Shown: piece after piece, positions 41,157 to 50,083 of the stretch
Numbering within the stretch: the stretch's first letter is position 1
Layout: every line of letters begins with the position of its first letter
Assembly (NCBI RefSeq): GCF_004343305.1
Contig: NZ_SMAF01000006.1
Coordinates: 62,001 to 126,000 of the forward strand
Source: Pseudofulvimonas gallinarii
GTDB lineage: Bacteria > Pseudomonadota > Gammaproteobacteria > Xanthomonadales > UBA2363
Direction: 5' to 3'
DNA length: 64,000 nt
Translations under genes and position numbers: made by a program
Notes under the pieces: model-generated
The model's database searches: none
Told to the model about the DNA's origin: nothing
Seen by the model: the letters and a program-made list of their open reading frames with translations, nothing else

Positions 41157-41184
41157 GAATACGCGTGATTATCGGTGCGTATTC
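41157..41184. promoter_or_regulatory. 8-bp inverted repeat with 12-bp spacer between argH and the regulator gene
   Basis: GAATACGC and GCGTATTC are perfect arms with centres 20 bp apart, about two helical turns, in AT-rich DNA. They lie 34 bp after the argH stop and about 193 bp upstream of the regulator start. No T-run follows, so an operator is more likely than a terminator. Confidence 0.5.
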
Positions 41185-41217
41185 GCAAGGTGTCGGGTAC
41201 CTGTCGCTGCCCACGCA

Positions 41218-42516
41218 TCAGTCGCCGGCAAGTCCCTGGAGGCGGGCCGCGAGCATGTCCAGGCGGAGGGCGCCACAGGCACCCGCCGACACCCGCTGTT
41301 CGATGCTCGATCCAGCGCTGCGCTCGCCAGTCTGTTCCACGGCGTCGGCGACCTGCCGATAGGCATCGCGGAACGGTACGCCCCTTGCCGCCAGCTCGAT
41401 GGCCAGGTCGGTGGCGAACATGGAGGGTTCGATGGCGGCGTCCAGGCGTGCGGTCTGCCAGTCAAGATGGTCGATCAGCGCCGGCAGCAACGCCAGCGCG
41501 CGCAGGCCGTGCCCGAATCCGTGCACCAGTGCGCCCTTGCCCAGCTGCAGGTCGCGCTGGTAGCCGGAGGGCAGCGACAGCAGCTGCTCGATCTCGCTGC
41601 GCGACGCGGCCACCGCCGCGTAGCTGGCGCGCATCAGTTCGACCACATCCGGGTTGCGCTTGTTGGGCATGATCGAACTCCCGGTCGTGTACTGCGCCGG
41701 CAAGGCGACGAAGGCGTACTCCGACGTCGTGAACAGCGACAGGTCCCAAGCCAGGCGGCGAAGGTCCAGCATCGCGCTGGACAGGGCTTCCAGTGCCGCC
41801 ATTTCGAACTTGCCGCGTGACAGCTGCGCATAGGCCGGATTGACCTGCATGCGCGCGAACCCCAGCGCCTGCGTGGTGTACTCCCGGTCCAGCGGCAGGT
41901 TGACGCCATAGCCGGCGGCGGTGCCGAGCGGGTTGCAGTCGATCCACGCCAGCGTGTCGCGGGCACGGCGGGCATTGTCGATGAAGGCTTCCGCGTAACC
42001 GGCGTACCAGTGGCCGACGGTGCTGACCACCGCGCGCTGGAGGTGGGTGTAGCCGGGCATGGCGGTCTGTTCGTGGCGCGCGGCCTGCGTCAGTGCGATG
42101 CGCGCGGTGTCGGTGCAGACGTCCGCCAGCTGCCGCAGCCGTGCCTTCAGCCACAGGCGGGTCGCCGCCAGGATCTGGTCGTTGCGGCTGCGTCCGGTAT
42201 GGATCCGGCGGCCGGTGTCGCCGAGCCTTTCGGTAAGCCAGGTTTCAATGGCCGAATGGCCGTCCTCGAAGCGTTCGTCGAGCACGAAGTCGCCCGCGGC
42301 GAAGGCATCCGCCAGCGCCGCAAGTTCGCGTTCGATGCTGGCCAGCTCGTCTGCCGTCAGAAGGCCGATGCGCTGCAGGCCCTGCGCGTGTGCGCGGCTG
42401 GCCTCGATGTCGAAGGGCAGGAACTCGCGGTCGAGGATGACGTCGTCACCGGCCAGGAACTGCATGATGCGGGGGTCGATGCGCACGCCGTCCTTCTGCC
42501 AAAGCGGCTGGCTCAT
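41218..42516 (-). CDS. argH: Argininosuccinate lyase
   Basis: Catalyses the last step of arginine synthesis, splitting argininosuccinate to arginine and fumarate. The 432 residues carry the superfamily signature [16 protein letters not shown], the early motif [11 protein letters not shown], and GYTHLQRAV with the catalytic histidine. It is the last gene of the arg run, overlapping argC by 4 bp (ATGA). No terminator with a T-run follows. Confidence 0.96.
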   Translation of the reverse strand: MSQPLWQKDGVRIDPRIMQFLAGDDVILDREFLPFDIEASRAHAQGLQRIGLLTADELASIERELAALADAFAAGDFVLDERFEDGHSAIETWLTERLGDTGRRIHTGRSRNDQILAATRLWLKARLRQLADVCTDTARIALTQAARHEQTAMPGYTHLQRAVVSTVGHWYAGYAEAFIDNARRARDTLAWIDCNPLGTAAGYGVNLPLDREYTTQALGFARMQVNPAYAQLSRGKFEMAALEALSSAMLDLRRLAWDLSLFTTSEYAFVALPAQYTTGSSIMPNKRNPDVVELMRASYAAVAASRSEIEQLLSLPSGYQRDLQLGKGALVHGFGHGLRALALLPALIDHLDWQTARLDAAIEPSMFATDLAIELAARGVPFRDAYRQVADAVEQTGERSAGSSIEQRVSAGACGALRLDMLAARLQGLAGD

Positions 42517-43469
42517 GTCGGGATTCCTTCACATTCCGGTCGGCCGAAGGCCAGGTTGAGGTTCTGCACGGCCTGCGTGGCCGCACCCTTGAGCAGGTTG
42601 TCCAGCGTCGCGACGACCACGGCGCGGCGCCCGCCGGGCGCGATCGTGAAGGCACCGATCTCGGCGTGATGGCGGCCGGCGATCGCGCTCACCCAGGGCG
42701 CGTCATCGACGACGCGCGCCAGCGGCTCGCCCTCGTATCGCTGGCGAAAAAGCCGCACCAGCGTGTCCCGGTCCAGTGGCTCGCGCAGGTGCACGTTGGC
42801 GGTCAGGGTGATGCCACGGAAATGCGGCGCCACATGCGGCATGAACTCGACGGCGTGCGCCAGCTGGCGGCTGACCTCGCGTTCATGGATATGGTCGGCC
42901 AGCGCGTACGGCATCAGGTTGTCACGCAGTTTGTCGACATCGTTGCGGTCCGACGGCGTCGTGCCGGCGCCGGAATAGCCGGAAACGCCGAAGCACTGTG
43001 CCGGGCCGTCGAGCAGCGCGACGACGGGCGCCAGTGCCAGCTGCATCGCGGTGGCATAGCAGCCGGGGTTGCTGATGCGCCGCTCGCCGCGATAGCGCGC
43101 GCGCGTCAGTTCGGGGAGGCCGTAGAACCAGCGGTCATCGAAGCGGTAGTCGGCCGACAGGTCGATGATGACCACATCGGTGCCGGCACCATCGAAGGCC
43201 GCGACGAAACCGGCGGCCTTGCCGTTCGGCAGCGCCAGGATCACGGCATCGGCGCCGAGCGCCGGCAAGGCGGCGGGATCCGGCGCGATGTAGCGCAGGT
43301 CGCCGCGGTAGGCGTCGGCGTGATCGGCCAGCCGCTGTCCGGTCAGTTCACGCGAACAGATCCAGGCCAGCTCGAAGGCCGGATGGTTGGCGAGCAGGCG
43401 GACCAGTTCGCTGCCGGTATGGCCGCGCGCGCCGACGAGGCCGACGCGCAGCCGGGGAGTTGTACTCAT
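42513..43469 (-). CDS. argC: N-acetyl-gamma-glutamyl-phosphate reductase
   Basis: NADPH-dependent reductase that makes N-acetylglutamate semialdehyde. At 318 residues it has the N-terminal nucleotide loop [18 protein letters not shown] and the active-site Cys137 in [12 protein letters not shown]. The histidine-containing block [14 protein letters not shown] is also present. It overlaps argH and the GNAT gene by 4 bp on each side, so translation is coupled along the operon. Confidence 0.96.
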   Translation of the reverse strand: MSTTPRLRVGLVGARGHTGSELVRLLANHPAFELAWICSRELTGQRLADHADAYRGDLRYIAPDPAALPALGADAVILALPNGKAAGFVAAFDGAGTDVVIIDLSADYRFDDRWFYGLPELTRARYRGERRISNPGCYATAMQLALAPVVALLDGPAQCFGVSGYSGAGTTPSDRNDVDKLRDNLMPYALADHIHEREVSRQLAHAVEFMPHVAPHFRGITLTANVHLREPLDRDTLVRLFRQRYEGEPLARVVDDAPWVSAIAGRHHAEIGAFTIAPGGRRAVVVATLDNLLKGAATQAVQNLNLAFGRPECEGIPT

Positions 43470-44095
43470 GACGGGATGCTTCCTTCATGTCGTGCCAGCC
43501 GCGCCTGCAGGTGCTGTTTCACGGCGGGCCATTCGCTGTCGATGATCGAGAACACCACGGTGTCGCGCACGCTGCCATCCGGATGCCGCTTGTGCCGTCG
43601 CAGGATGCCTTCCTCGCGCGCGCCGATCCCCGCCAGCGCCTTGCGCGATGCCAGGTTGAGCGTACTGGTCTCGAAAGCGACGCGCTGGCAGCGCAACACC
43701 TCGAAGGCATGGCCGAGCAGCAGCAGCTTGCACTCGCTGTTGACGCCGCTGCGGCGTACGCGTGGCAGGTACCAGGTATAGCCGATCGTCAGCTTCGGGA
43801 TGCTGCGGTCGATGTCGTAGAACCGCGTGCTGCCGATGACGTCGCCGTCGGTATCGATCACTACGAAAGGCAGCGACGAGCCTGCCGCCGCGGCTTCAAG
43901 GGCACGTTCGACATGGCGCTCCAGGGTCTGCGCCGTCGGCATGGCCGTATAGGGCAACGCATCCAGCTCTGTCACGGCGCGACGCAATGACGGCAGGTGC
44001 CCGGTCGACAGCGCCTGCAGGCGGACATGGCGACCGCTCAGCCCGACGGCGCCATTCCAGGTTTGCTGCGCCGGATCGGCGGACATGGCGATCAT
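43466..44095 (-). CDS. GNAT family acetyltransferase within the arg operon
   Basis: A 209-residue GNAT protein of RimJ/RimL-like shape: [18 protein letters not shown] at the start, [37 protein letters not shown] in place of the usual acetyl-CoA pyrophosphate loop, and [20 protein letters not shown]. The start ATG at 44095 overlaps the argB stop (ATGA) and is preceded by a G-rich run. A second ATG three codons later is possible. The same gene order occurs in xanthomonads as far as I recall, but its substrate is unknown; a link to arginine metabolism is inferred from position only. Confidence 0.8.
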   Translation of the reverse strand: MIAMSADPAQQTWNGAVGLSGRHVRLQALSTGHLPSLRRAVTELDALPYTAMPTAQTLERHVERALEAAAAGSSLPFVVIDTDGDVIGSTRFYDIDRSIPKLTIGYTWYLPRVRRSGVNSECKLLLLGHAFEVLRCQRVAFETSTLNLASRKALAGIGAREEGILRRHKRHPDGSVRDTVVFSIIDSEWPAVKQHLQARLARHEGSIPS

Positions 44096-45414
44096 CCCCC
44101 CAGCGTCGCCTGGCGGACACCGCAGTGCTCGACGCAGCGCTGCACCGACGCCCAGTCGTCCATTCCGTACCAGAACGCCTTCCAGTGTGCCTGCTTGAAG
44201 CAGCCGTCGGACTGCGCGTAGTAGAAATGGTTGGCCGGGTTGCCATGCCGCGAGCGCCAGAACAGGCTCGGCGTCTGCGCGCGCATCACGTCCCACACGG
44301 CGCGGCCCAGGCCTTCGCCCTGCGCATCCTCGAGGACGGCGAACTTGTCCATGTAGGTCTGGCCGTCAACGTCGTACAGGATGATCGCCGCGCGGTAGTT
44401 CTCGCTGACATAGGCACGCAGCAGCGGCGCGCGCTCGAAGTAGTCGGCAACCAGCTTGCGGCCGAAGCTGTCCTCGATCAGCTCGCGCAGGCGCCCGAGG
44501 TCCAGCTGCGACCAGCGGTCGGCCACCATGACCTTTTCGCCGCGGCGGACCAGCGTGCCGGAACCCTTGTGCGTGAACAGTTCCTTCGCCAGTTCCGACG
44601 GACGCGTGATCGACACCGAGGAAGAAAGCGGAAGGTGGTCGAGCAGGTGCTTGATCTGCTCCAGCTTCACGCGCATGCCGCCATTGATCCACGGCTGCGC
44701 GCACAGGTGGTCGAACTCGGTGGACAGGTTGATCGAATCGATGATCCTGCCCTGCTCGTCGAGGAGGCCGCCGGTGCCGGTCAGGAAAATGATCTTGTAC
44801 GGCTGCAGCGTCTGCACCAGCTCGTTGGCGGCGAAGTCGGCATTGATGTTGAGGATCTGGCCGCCGGCGGTTTCACCCAGGCTGGCGATCACCGGAATCG
44901 AACCGGCGCGCAGGCTGGCATGGATCGGCGCCAGGTCCACGCGCGTCACGCGGCCGACCAGGCCCAGGCGCTCCTGGTCGAGCAGCGCCGCCTCGAAGAC
45001 GCCGGAAACGATCGACGTCGCGCGCGCGTCGGCGCCCTGCAGTGCCTCGACCAGCGCCAGGTTCTGGGCGTGGAAGACGCGACGCACGATGGCCAGGGCT
45101 TCCGGCGACGTCACCCGCAGGCCGTCGACGGTCTGCTTCGCGATGCCGGCTTTGGACAACTCCTCGTCGAGCTGCGGCCCGGCGCCATGCAGCACGATCG
45201 GCGTCAGGCCGACATCCTGCAGGAAGGCCAGCGACGAAGTCAGGTCCTGCAGCTCGTCGCGCAGCACCGCGCCGCCGACCTTGACAACGGCGAAGCGCGC
45301 CGCATCCAGCTGCGAGAAGCGCTTGAGGTATTGCGAGATCTCCTTCGCGCTGGCCATGCTGGAGAGCAGGCGCACGATGGTCTGGCGGGTTTGCGGATCG
45401 TGGACTTTGATCAT
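44092..45414 (-). CDS. argB: Bifunctional N-acetylglutamate kinase / synthase (NAGS/K)
   Basis: The 440-residue protein joins an amino-acid-kinase domain (about 1-285: [51 protein letters not shown]) to a C-terminal NAT/GNAT-type acetyltransferase domain (about 290-440: [51 protein letters not shown]). In xanthomonads this fusion makes N-acetylglutamate and phosphorylates it. The start [11 protein letters not shown] overlaps the argE-like gene by ATGA. Arginine feedback is known for this enzyme family and is likely here. Confidence 0.93.
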   Translation of the reverse strand: MIKVHDPQTRQTIVRLLSSMASAKEISQYLKRFSQLDAARFAVVKVGGAVLRDELQDLTSSLAFLQDVGLTPIVLHGAGPQLDEELSKAGIAKQTVDGLRVTSPEALAIVRRVFHAQNLALVEALQGADARATSIVSGVFEAALLDQERLGLVGRVTRVDLAPIHASLRAGSIPVIASLGETAGGQILNINADFAANELVQTLQPYKIIFLTGTGGLLDEQGRIIDSINLSTEFDHLCAQPWINGGMRVKLEQIKHLLDHLPLSSSVSITRPSELAKELFTHKGSGTLVRRGEKVMVADRWSQLDLGRLRELIEDSFGRKLVADYFERAPLLRAYVSENYRAAIILYDVDGQTYMDKFAVLEDAQGEGLGRAVWDVMRAQTPSLFWRSRHGNPANHFYYAQSDGCFKQAHWKAFWYGMDDWASVQRCVEHCGVRQATLGG

Positions 45415-46496
45415 GACAGGATGGCGGTGACCCGCTCGGCGTAGTGTTGCAGTTGATCCAGGGCGACCCATTCGTCGGCGCTGTGGGCCTGGGCGATGTC
45501 ACCCGGACCGTAGACCAGCGCGGTGTAGCCGGCCTGCGAGAACAGCGACGCTTCAGTCCAGAAGTCGACGGCGTTGCCGATGCCCAGGCCGAGTGCATCG
45601 GCGACGTCGCGGGCGGCGAGGCGGCGTTCCTCGGCGGTGGCGATGTTGCCGGCCGGCAGCGAAGGTCCACGGAAGGTCTCGGTGAACGCCGCGGCGGCGG
45701 GTTCGGCCAGCGAGGCGAATTCCTGCAGCAGCACGTCGATGTCGTTCGACGGCAACGGCCGGAAGCCGAAGCGCACTTCGCAGTCCGGTGCGATCACATT
45801 GCCCTTGATGCCGCCTTCGACGCGGCCGATGTTGAAGCGCAGGCCGGTGAGCCCGCCGAAGCGCTGGTGCGCATAGCCCTCGACATGGTCGAGGGCGCGC
45901 TGGCCCCAGCGGATGGCCTGGTGCACGGCGCTGTCGGCAGGGGCCTGCGTGCCGGAGGCATGGCCGGCGCGACCGGCGAAGCGCAGCAGCACCGAGCTGA
46001 TGCCGCGATGCGCGAGCACCGCTTCGCATCGCGTCGGCTCGGCGACCAGCACCGCCTCGTAGGGAATGCCGCGCGCCAGGAAGGCGGCGATGCAGCGCGG
46101 GTCGTTGGCCTCCTCGTCGGAGGAGAACAGGAAGGCGGCATCGCCTTCGGTGACTTCCGCTGCCGCGACCAGCGCCGCCGCGGCGCCCTTGATGTCGCAG
46201 GCGCCCAGGCCGATCGCCCGGTCCGCCGTCAGCCGCAGCTCGAACGGGCTGGCGGTCCAGTGCGGCGAATCCGGCACTGTGTCCAGGTGCACGTTGAACA
46301 GGTATCGCGGTTGGCCGCGAACGGCGTACAGCGACACCGCGCCGGCGCCGTGATCGGCCACGTCGACATTGAAGCCGCGCGCGGACAGCGCTTCGCGCAG
46401 GTAGGCGAAGATGCCGCCGCTGTCCATCGCCCGCGGTGGATTGCGGGTGTCGAAGGAGACCAGCGCTTTCAGGTGGCGCAGCGTGGCCTCAAGCAT
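45411..46496 (-). CDS. argE': N-acetyl-L-citrulline deacetylase (ArgE-like, M20 family)
   Basis: A 361-residue zinc-dependent M20 deacylase: metal ligands in [21 protein letters not shown] and SSDEEAND, with VAEPT and a C-terminal AHSADEW histidine. Because the pathway uses N-acetylornithine carbamoyltransferase, the expected substrate is acetylcitrulline rather than acetylornithine, as shown for the Xanthomonas enzyme. That assignment rests on operon context. It overlaps argG by 8 bp and argB by 4 bp. Confidence 0.88.
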   Translation of the reverse strand: MLEATLRHLKALVSFDTRNPPRAMDSGGIFAYLREALSARGFNVDVADHGAGAVSLYAVRGQPRYLFNVHLDTVPDSPHWTASPFELRLTADRAIGLGACDIKGAAAALVAAAEVTEGDAAFLFSSDEEANDPRCIAAFLARGIPYEAVLVAEPTRCEAVLAHRGISSVLLRFAGRAGHASGTQAPADSAVHQAIRWGQRALDHVEGYAHQRFGGLTGLRFNIGRVEGGIKGNVIAPDCEVRFGFRPLPSNDIDVLLQEFASLAEPAAAAFTETFRGPSLPAGNIATAEERRLAARDVADALGLGIGNAVDFWTEASLFSQAGYTALVYGPGDIAQAHSADEWVALDQLQHYAERVTAILS

Positions 46497-47721
46497 GGTC
46501 GCCGTTGACCTGCGCCCACAGCGTCGAGCTCATGCCGAACAGCTTGATGAAACCCTCGGCCTCGGCAACGCCCCAGTCGGCGCTCTGGGCATAGGTTGCG
46601 CCGGCACTGGCCAGGATGTGTGGCGAACGCACGGCGACCGCGGACACGCTGCCGCCATGGGTTTCCAGCGTGACCTCGCCGTTGACGCAGCGCTGGCTGC
46701 TGGCCAGGAAGGCTTCCAGGTCGGCCTTCAACGGGTCGTGGTAGAACCCTTCATACACCAGCTCCACCCACTTGCGCGCCACCTCGGGCTTGAAGCGGTT
46801 CTGCTGCTTGCTGAGCACGGCTTCCTCGAGCGCGCGATGCGCCGCCAGCAGCGCGGTCAGGCCCGGCGCCTCGTAGACGATGCGTCCCTTTAGGCCGATG
46901 GTGGTGTCGCCGGTGTACATGCCGCGACCGACGCCATACGGCGCGAACAGGCGGTTCAGTCCTGCCAGCAGCGAATGACCTGCCATCTTCTCGCCGTTGA
47001 GCGACACCGCTTCGCCCTTCACGAAGCCCAGCGTCGCGCGCAACGGCTGCGTCGGCCACTGCGCTCGCGCGGCGCACCAGCCGCGCGCCCCTTCGCCGGG
47101 GGCTTCCCAGGCATCGATCTCGCCGCCGGACAGGGTCACGCCGAGCAGGTTCTCGTTGATCGTGTAGTGCTTCTGGCTGCTGCGCACGGTGAAGCCGCGC
47201 TCTTCCAGATAGGCCTGTTCGTAGGCGCGCGTCTGCGTGTGCTCCTTCTGGATCTCGCGGATCGGCGCGACGATGCGGTAATCGCCACGCGACTTCACGG
47301 CGAGGTCGAAACGGACCTGGTCGTTGCCCATGCCGGTGCAGCCGTGCGCGATGGCGCGCGTGCCAAGCTCGGCGGCGCGCTCCAGCGCCGCGTCGACAAT
47401 CAGGTAGCGGTCGGACACGAGCAGCGGATACTGGCCCTGGTAGGGTTCGCCGGCCCAGACGAACGGCTTGACGAAACCGTTCCAGATCGCCGGACCACCG
47501 TCGATGGTGACGTGGCTGGCGACGCCCAGTTCCTTGGCACGCGCTTCGATGTAGGCACGTTCCTCGTCATCGACACCGCCGGTGTCGGCGAACACGGTGT
47601 GCACGGCCCAGCCGCGTTCCTGCAGCCAGGGAATGCAGAAGCTGGTGTCGAGACCACCGGAGAAGGCCAGGACGATGTCTTTGCTGCCGTCGGCAGCAGG
47701 GGGAGCGGAACTGGTGGACAT
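46489..47721 (-). CDS. argG: Argininosuccinate synthase
   Basis: Joins citrulline and aspartate using ATP. The start [15 protein letters not shown] gives 410 residues; the longer open frame upstream is unlike the family. The N-type ATP pyrophosphatase loop is [26 protein letters not shown] and the C-terminal [19 protein letters not shown] are typical. It begins 56 bp after the carbamoyltransferase stop, the only real gap in the operon. The intervening sequence has no terminator that I can see. Confidence 0.95.
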   Translation of the reverse strand: MSTSSAPPAADGSKDIVLAFSGGLDTSFCIPWLQERGWAVHTVFADTGGVDDEERAYIEARAKELGVASHVTIDGGPAIWNGFVKPFVWAGEPYQGQYPLLVSDRYLIVDAALERAAELGTRAIAHGCTGMGNDQVRFDLAVKSRGDYRIVAPIREIQKEHTQTRAYEQAYLEERGFTVRSSQKHYTINENLLGVTLSGGEIDAWEAPGEGARGWCAARAQWPTQPLRATLGFVKGEAVSLNGEKMAGHSLLAGLNRLFAPYGVGRGMYTGDTTIGLKGRIVYEAPGLTALLAAHRALEEAVLSKQQNRFKPEVARKWVELVYEGFYHDPLKADLEAFLASSQRCVNGEVTLETHGGSVSAVAVRSPHILASAGATYAQSADWGVAEAEGFIKLFGMSSTLWAQVNGDHA

Positions 47722-47777
47722 GGCGGGAACCTGCTGGATCTGGATCGGAGTCGGAGGATGGATGTGTCGTGCGCGGC

Positions 47778-48797
47778 TCAGGCCGGCGCTGGGCCGGCCA
47801 GCCAGGCCATCACCGCTTTCTGCACATGCAGGCGGTTCTCGGCCTCGTCGATGGCGCCGCAGTAGTCGGCGTCCATCACCGCGTCGGTGGCCTTGATGTT
47901 CCGGCGCAGCGGCAGGCAATGGCTGAAGACGGCATTGTTGGTGAGCGCCATCTTCGCCTCGTCCACCATGAAGTGGCGGTGGGCGTCGCGGATCGGCTTT
48001 TCCGGGCCCCAGTTGCCGAAGTAGGGCAGGGCGCCCCAGCTCTTCGCATAGACGACGTCGGCACCGCCGTAGGCCGATTCGATGTCATGGCTGATGCTGA
48101 GCGAGCCACCGGATTCGGCGACGTTGCCGCGCGCCTGCTGCATGAACTGTTCGTCAAGCACATACTCGGGCGTCGGGCACAGCAAGGTGACATCGAAGCC
48201 CAGGCGGGTGGCGATCAGCAGCGCCGAGTTGGCGACGGCGGTGTTCAGCGGCTTGGGGTGATACGTCCAGGTCAGCACGTACTTGCGGCCGCGGAAGTCC
48301 TTCGTTCCCAGCCGGTCGCGCAACATCATCGCGTGCGCCAGTTCCTGGCAGGGATGCAGGATGGTCTCCATGTTGATGACCGGCACGGCCGCGTGGCGTG
48401 CGAACGACTTCAGCACCTTGTCCTGGCGGTCCTCCTGCCAGTCGACGAACTTCGGGAAGGCGCGCAGGCCGATCAGGTCCACGTAGCGCGACAGCACGCG
48501 CGCGACCTCGGCGATGTGCTCCTCGGCGTCGCCGTCCATGACCGCATTCGGTGCGAACTCGATGCCCCAGGCGTCCTTGCCCGGCTGCAGCACCACGGCA
48601 TGGCCGCCGAGCTGCCAGGTGCCCAGCTCGAACGAGGTGCGCGTGCGCATCGACGGGTTGAGGAACAGCAGCGCCACCGACTTGCCGCGCAGGGCGTCGC
48701 CGAACTTCGTGTTGCGGTAGCCGTCGGCGGCGTCGAGCAGGCGCTCCAGTTCGTCGCGGCTGAGGTCCTGGGTGCTGAGGAAGTGTCGGATGGCCAT
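47778..48797 (-). CDS. argF': N-acetylornithine carbamoyltransferase
   Basis: Transfers a carbamoyl group to N-acetylornithine, making N-acetylcitrulline. The 339 residues contain the carbamoyl-phosphate loop [11 protein letters not shown]. Three features distinguish this enzyme from ordinary OTCase in the Xanthomonas structure: Trp77 (KDAWGIEF), Glu92 (DGDAEEH) and Lys302 ([14 protein letters not shown]), which is carboxylated there. All fall at the same residue numbers here. It is the first gene of the arg operon. The region just before the ATG is pyrimidine-rich without a clear Shine-Dalgarno sequence, and a terminator hairpin lies 33 bp upstream, consistent with attenuated transcription. 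Confidence 0.95.
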   Translation of the reverse strand: MAIRHFLSTQDLSRDELERLLDAADGYRNTKFGDALRGKSVALLFLNPSMRTRTSFELGTWQLGGHAVVLQPGKDAWGIEFAPNAVMDGDAEEHIAEVARVLSRYVDLIGLRAFPKFVDWQEDRQDKVLKSFARHAAVPVINMETILHPCQELAHAMMLRDRLGTKDFRGRKYVLTWTYHPKPLNTAVANSALLIATRLGFDVTLLCPTPEYVLDEQFMQQARGNVAESGGSLSISHDIESAYGGADVVYAKSWGALPYFGNWGPEKPIRDAHRHFMVDEAKMALTNNAVFSHCLPLRRNIKATDAVMDADYCGAIDEAENRLHVQKAVMAWLAGPAPA

Positions 48798-48830
48798 GGC
48801 GGTAGGTTTGGGGAGGCAAGGGCGGAAACG

Positions 48831-48858
48831 AAAAAACCCGGCACGGGGGCCGGGTTTT
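48831..48858 (-). terminator. Terminator/attenuator hairpin upstream of the arg operon
   Basis: On the minus strand a perfect 10-bp stem AAAACCCGGC/GCCGGGTTTT with a 6-nt loop continues into a total of six T residues. It lies 33 bp before the first arg gene, in the same direction, with no upstream gene on that strand for it to terminate. An upstream GGCCGG (48893-48888) can pair with the terminator's own 5' arm and could serve as an antiterminator. Confidence 0.8.
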
Positions 48859-48881
48859 CATGCAGACGCGTGCGGACGCGC

Positions 48882-48932
48882 TCAGGACCGGCCGGACAGG
48901 TTCGGTTCCAGTCGACGCGCGCGCGAGGTCAT
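48882..48932 (-). CDS. Candidate arginine leader peptide (16 codons)
   Basis: The short frame MTSRARRLEPNLSGRS ends 24 bp before the terminator hairpin. It has four arginine codons, three of them in the run CGC-GCG-CGT-CGA. A 5-bp hairpin (CGCGT/ACGCG, 48880-48867) lies between its stop and the terminator and can also pair with the arginine-codon region. The same frame is open further upstream from 48998, so the true start is uncertain. There is no good ribosome-binding site. Translation is a hypothesis based on position and codon content. GC-rich DNA is arginine-rich by default, which weakens the case. Confidence 0.45.
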   Translation of the reverse strand: MTSRARRLEPNLSGRS

Positions 48933-48996
48933 ACCGGACGCCAGACGGGCGCCGGAAAGGCCATTCGCGATCGCTGCGGTGCACAACATGCCGGGC

Positions 48997-49025
48997 ATGC
49001 TAGCGCCGGCCCGGCCTGGCCGCAA
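48997..49025 (-). promoter_or_regulatory. Possible promoter of the arg leader
   Basis: Minus strand: TTGCGG (49025-49020), a 17-bp spacer and TAGCAT (49002-48997). The -35 is weak (three of six); the -10 matches four of six. Transcription would begin about 55 nt before the leader ATG. Confidence 0.35.
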
Positions 49026-49113
49026 CCGGGACGCCAGCGCCGTTGCCGCAGCGTCAGCCTGGCTTTGCCATGATCGGGGCAAGCCTCACCAAGCGCTTGC
49101 CGAAGGAGTGCCC

Positions 49114-49980
49114 ATGCGATCCATCCTGCGTCCGATCATCAGTGGCTTCAGCGAACACGAGCTGATGACCCGAGCCGCCGCCCTGGCGTTCTATTCGGCG
49201 CTGTCGTTCGCGCCGATGCTGGTGTTGTCGCTGTGGCTGGTCAGCCTGTTCGACCCCGGCATGCGCGACCAGGTCACCGGCGGCCTGGCCGACATCGTCG
49301 GCAACCAGGCGGCGGTCACCGCCGAGCTGGTGATCGAGAACGCCCGCTCGCGGCCGGACATCGGCAATGTCGCCGGCATCATCAGCATTTTCGTCACCTT
49401 GTTCGCCGGCTCCGGTGCGCTGGCGCAGCTGCAGGCGGCACTGAACCGGGTCTGGGACGTGCGCGCCAGACCACGACGCGCCTGGCTGGGCTGGCTGTGC
49501 TCGCGGGCGCAGGCGGCGGCGCTGCTGGTGACGCTGGTGTTGCTGGTGGTGTTGTCGTTTGCCATCAGCGGCCTGATCGCCTTGTACGTGCCTGGCGACG
49601 CGCTGGCCTGGCGCGGCATCGAGGCGGCGCTGACGCTGGTGGTGTTCATCGGCGTCTTCGCCTGCGTGTTCAAGGTGCTGCCCGATGTCATCATTCCCTG
49701 GCGCGAGGCGGTGACCGGCGCCCTGATCACCACGCTGCTGTTCGCCATCGGCAAGTTCGGCATCGGCCTGTACCTGGACCACAGCAATGTCGGAGGCGCC
49801 TACGGTCCGGCCGGCGCGGTGGTGGTGCTGCTGGTGTGGATGTACTACGCGGCGCTGATCCTGCTGCTGGGTGCGGAGGCGACGCGGGTGCTGGCGCAGG
49901 TGCGCGGCGTACGCATCGCGCGCAGTCCGCATGCCGAAGCGTTGCCGGTCGACGGCAGCAGCCAGACCCGGCACCAGTGA
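49114..49980 (+). CDS. YihY/virulence factor BrkB family membrane protein
   Basis: A 288-residue inner-membrane protein with about six helices. The family hallmarks are the N-terminal RAAALAFYSALSFAPMLVLSL and the C-terminal YGPAGAVVVLLVWMYYAALILLLGAEATRVLA. Between them lies SGALAQLQAALNRVWDV. The start at 49114 has AAGGAG at ideal spacing; the longer upstream frame overlaps the arg leader on the other strand and is rejected. The family's function is unsettled. It is divergent from the arginine operon. Confidence 0.9.
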   Translation: MRSILRPIISGFSEHELMTRAAALAFYSALSFAPMLVLSLWLVSLFDPGMRDQVTGGLADIVGNQAAVTAELVIENARSRPDIGNVAGIISIFVTLFAGSGALAQLQAALNRVWDVRARPRRAWLGWLCSRAQAAALLVTLVLLVVLSFAISGLIALYVPGDALAWRGIEAALTLVVFIGVFACVFKVLPDVIIPWREAVTGALITTLLFAIGKFGIGLYLDHSNVGGAYGPAGAVVVLLVWMYYAALILLLGAEATRVLAQVRGVRIARSPHAEALPVDGSSQTRHQ

Positions 49981-50083
49981 CGCGGCGCGACGCATTTGCC
50001 GCCGCCGTCACCGCCCGCATCCGCGCCATTGCGAAACTTCCGGGGTAAGCTTCCCCGGTGGCTGGATCAATCACGGGGGCAGG

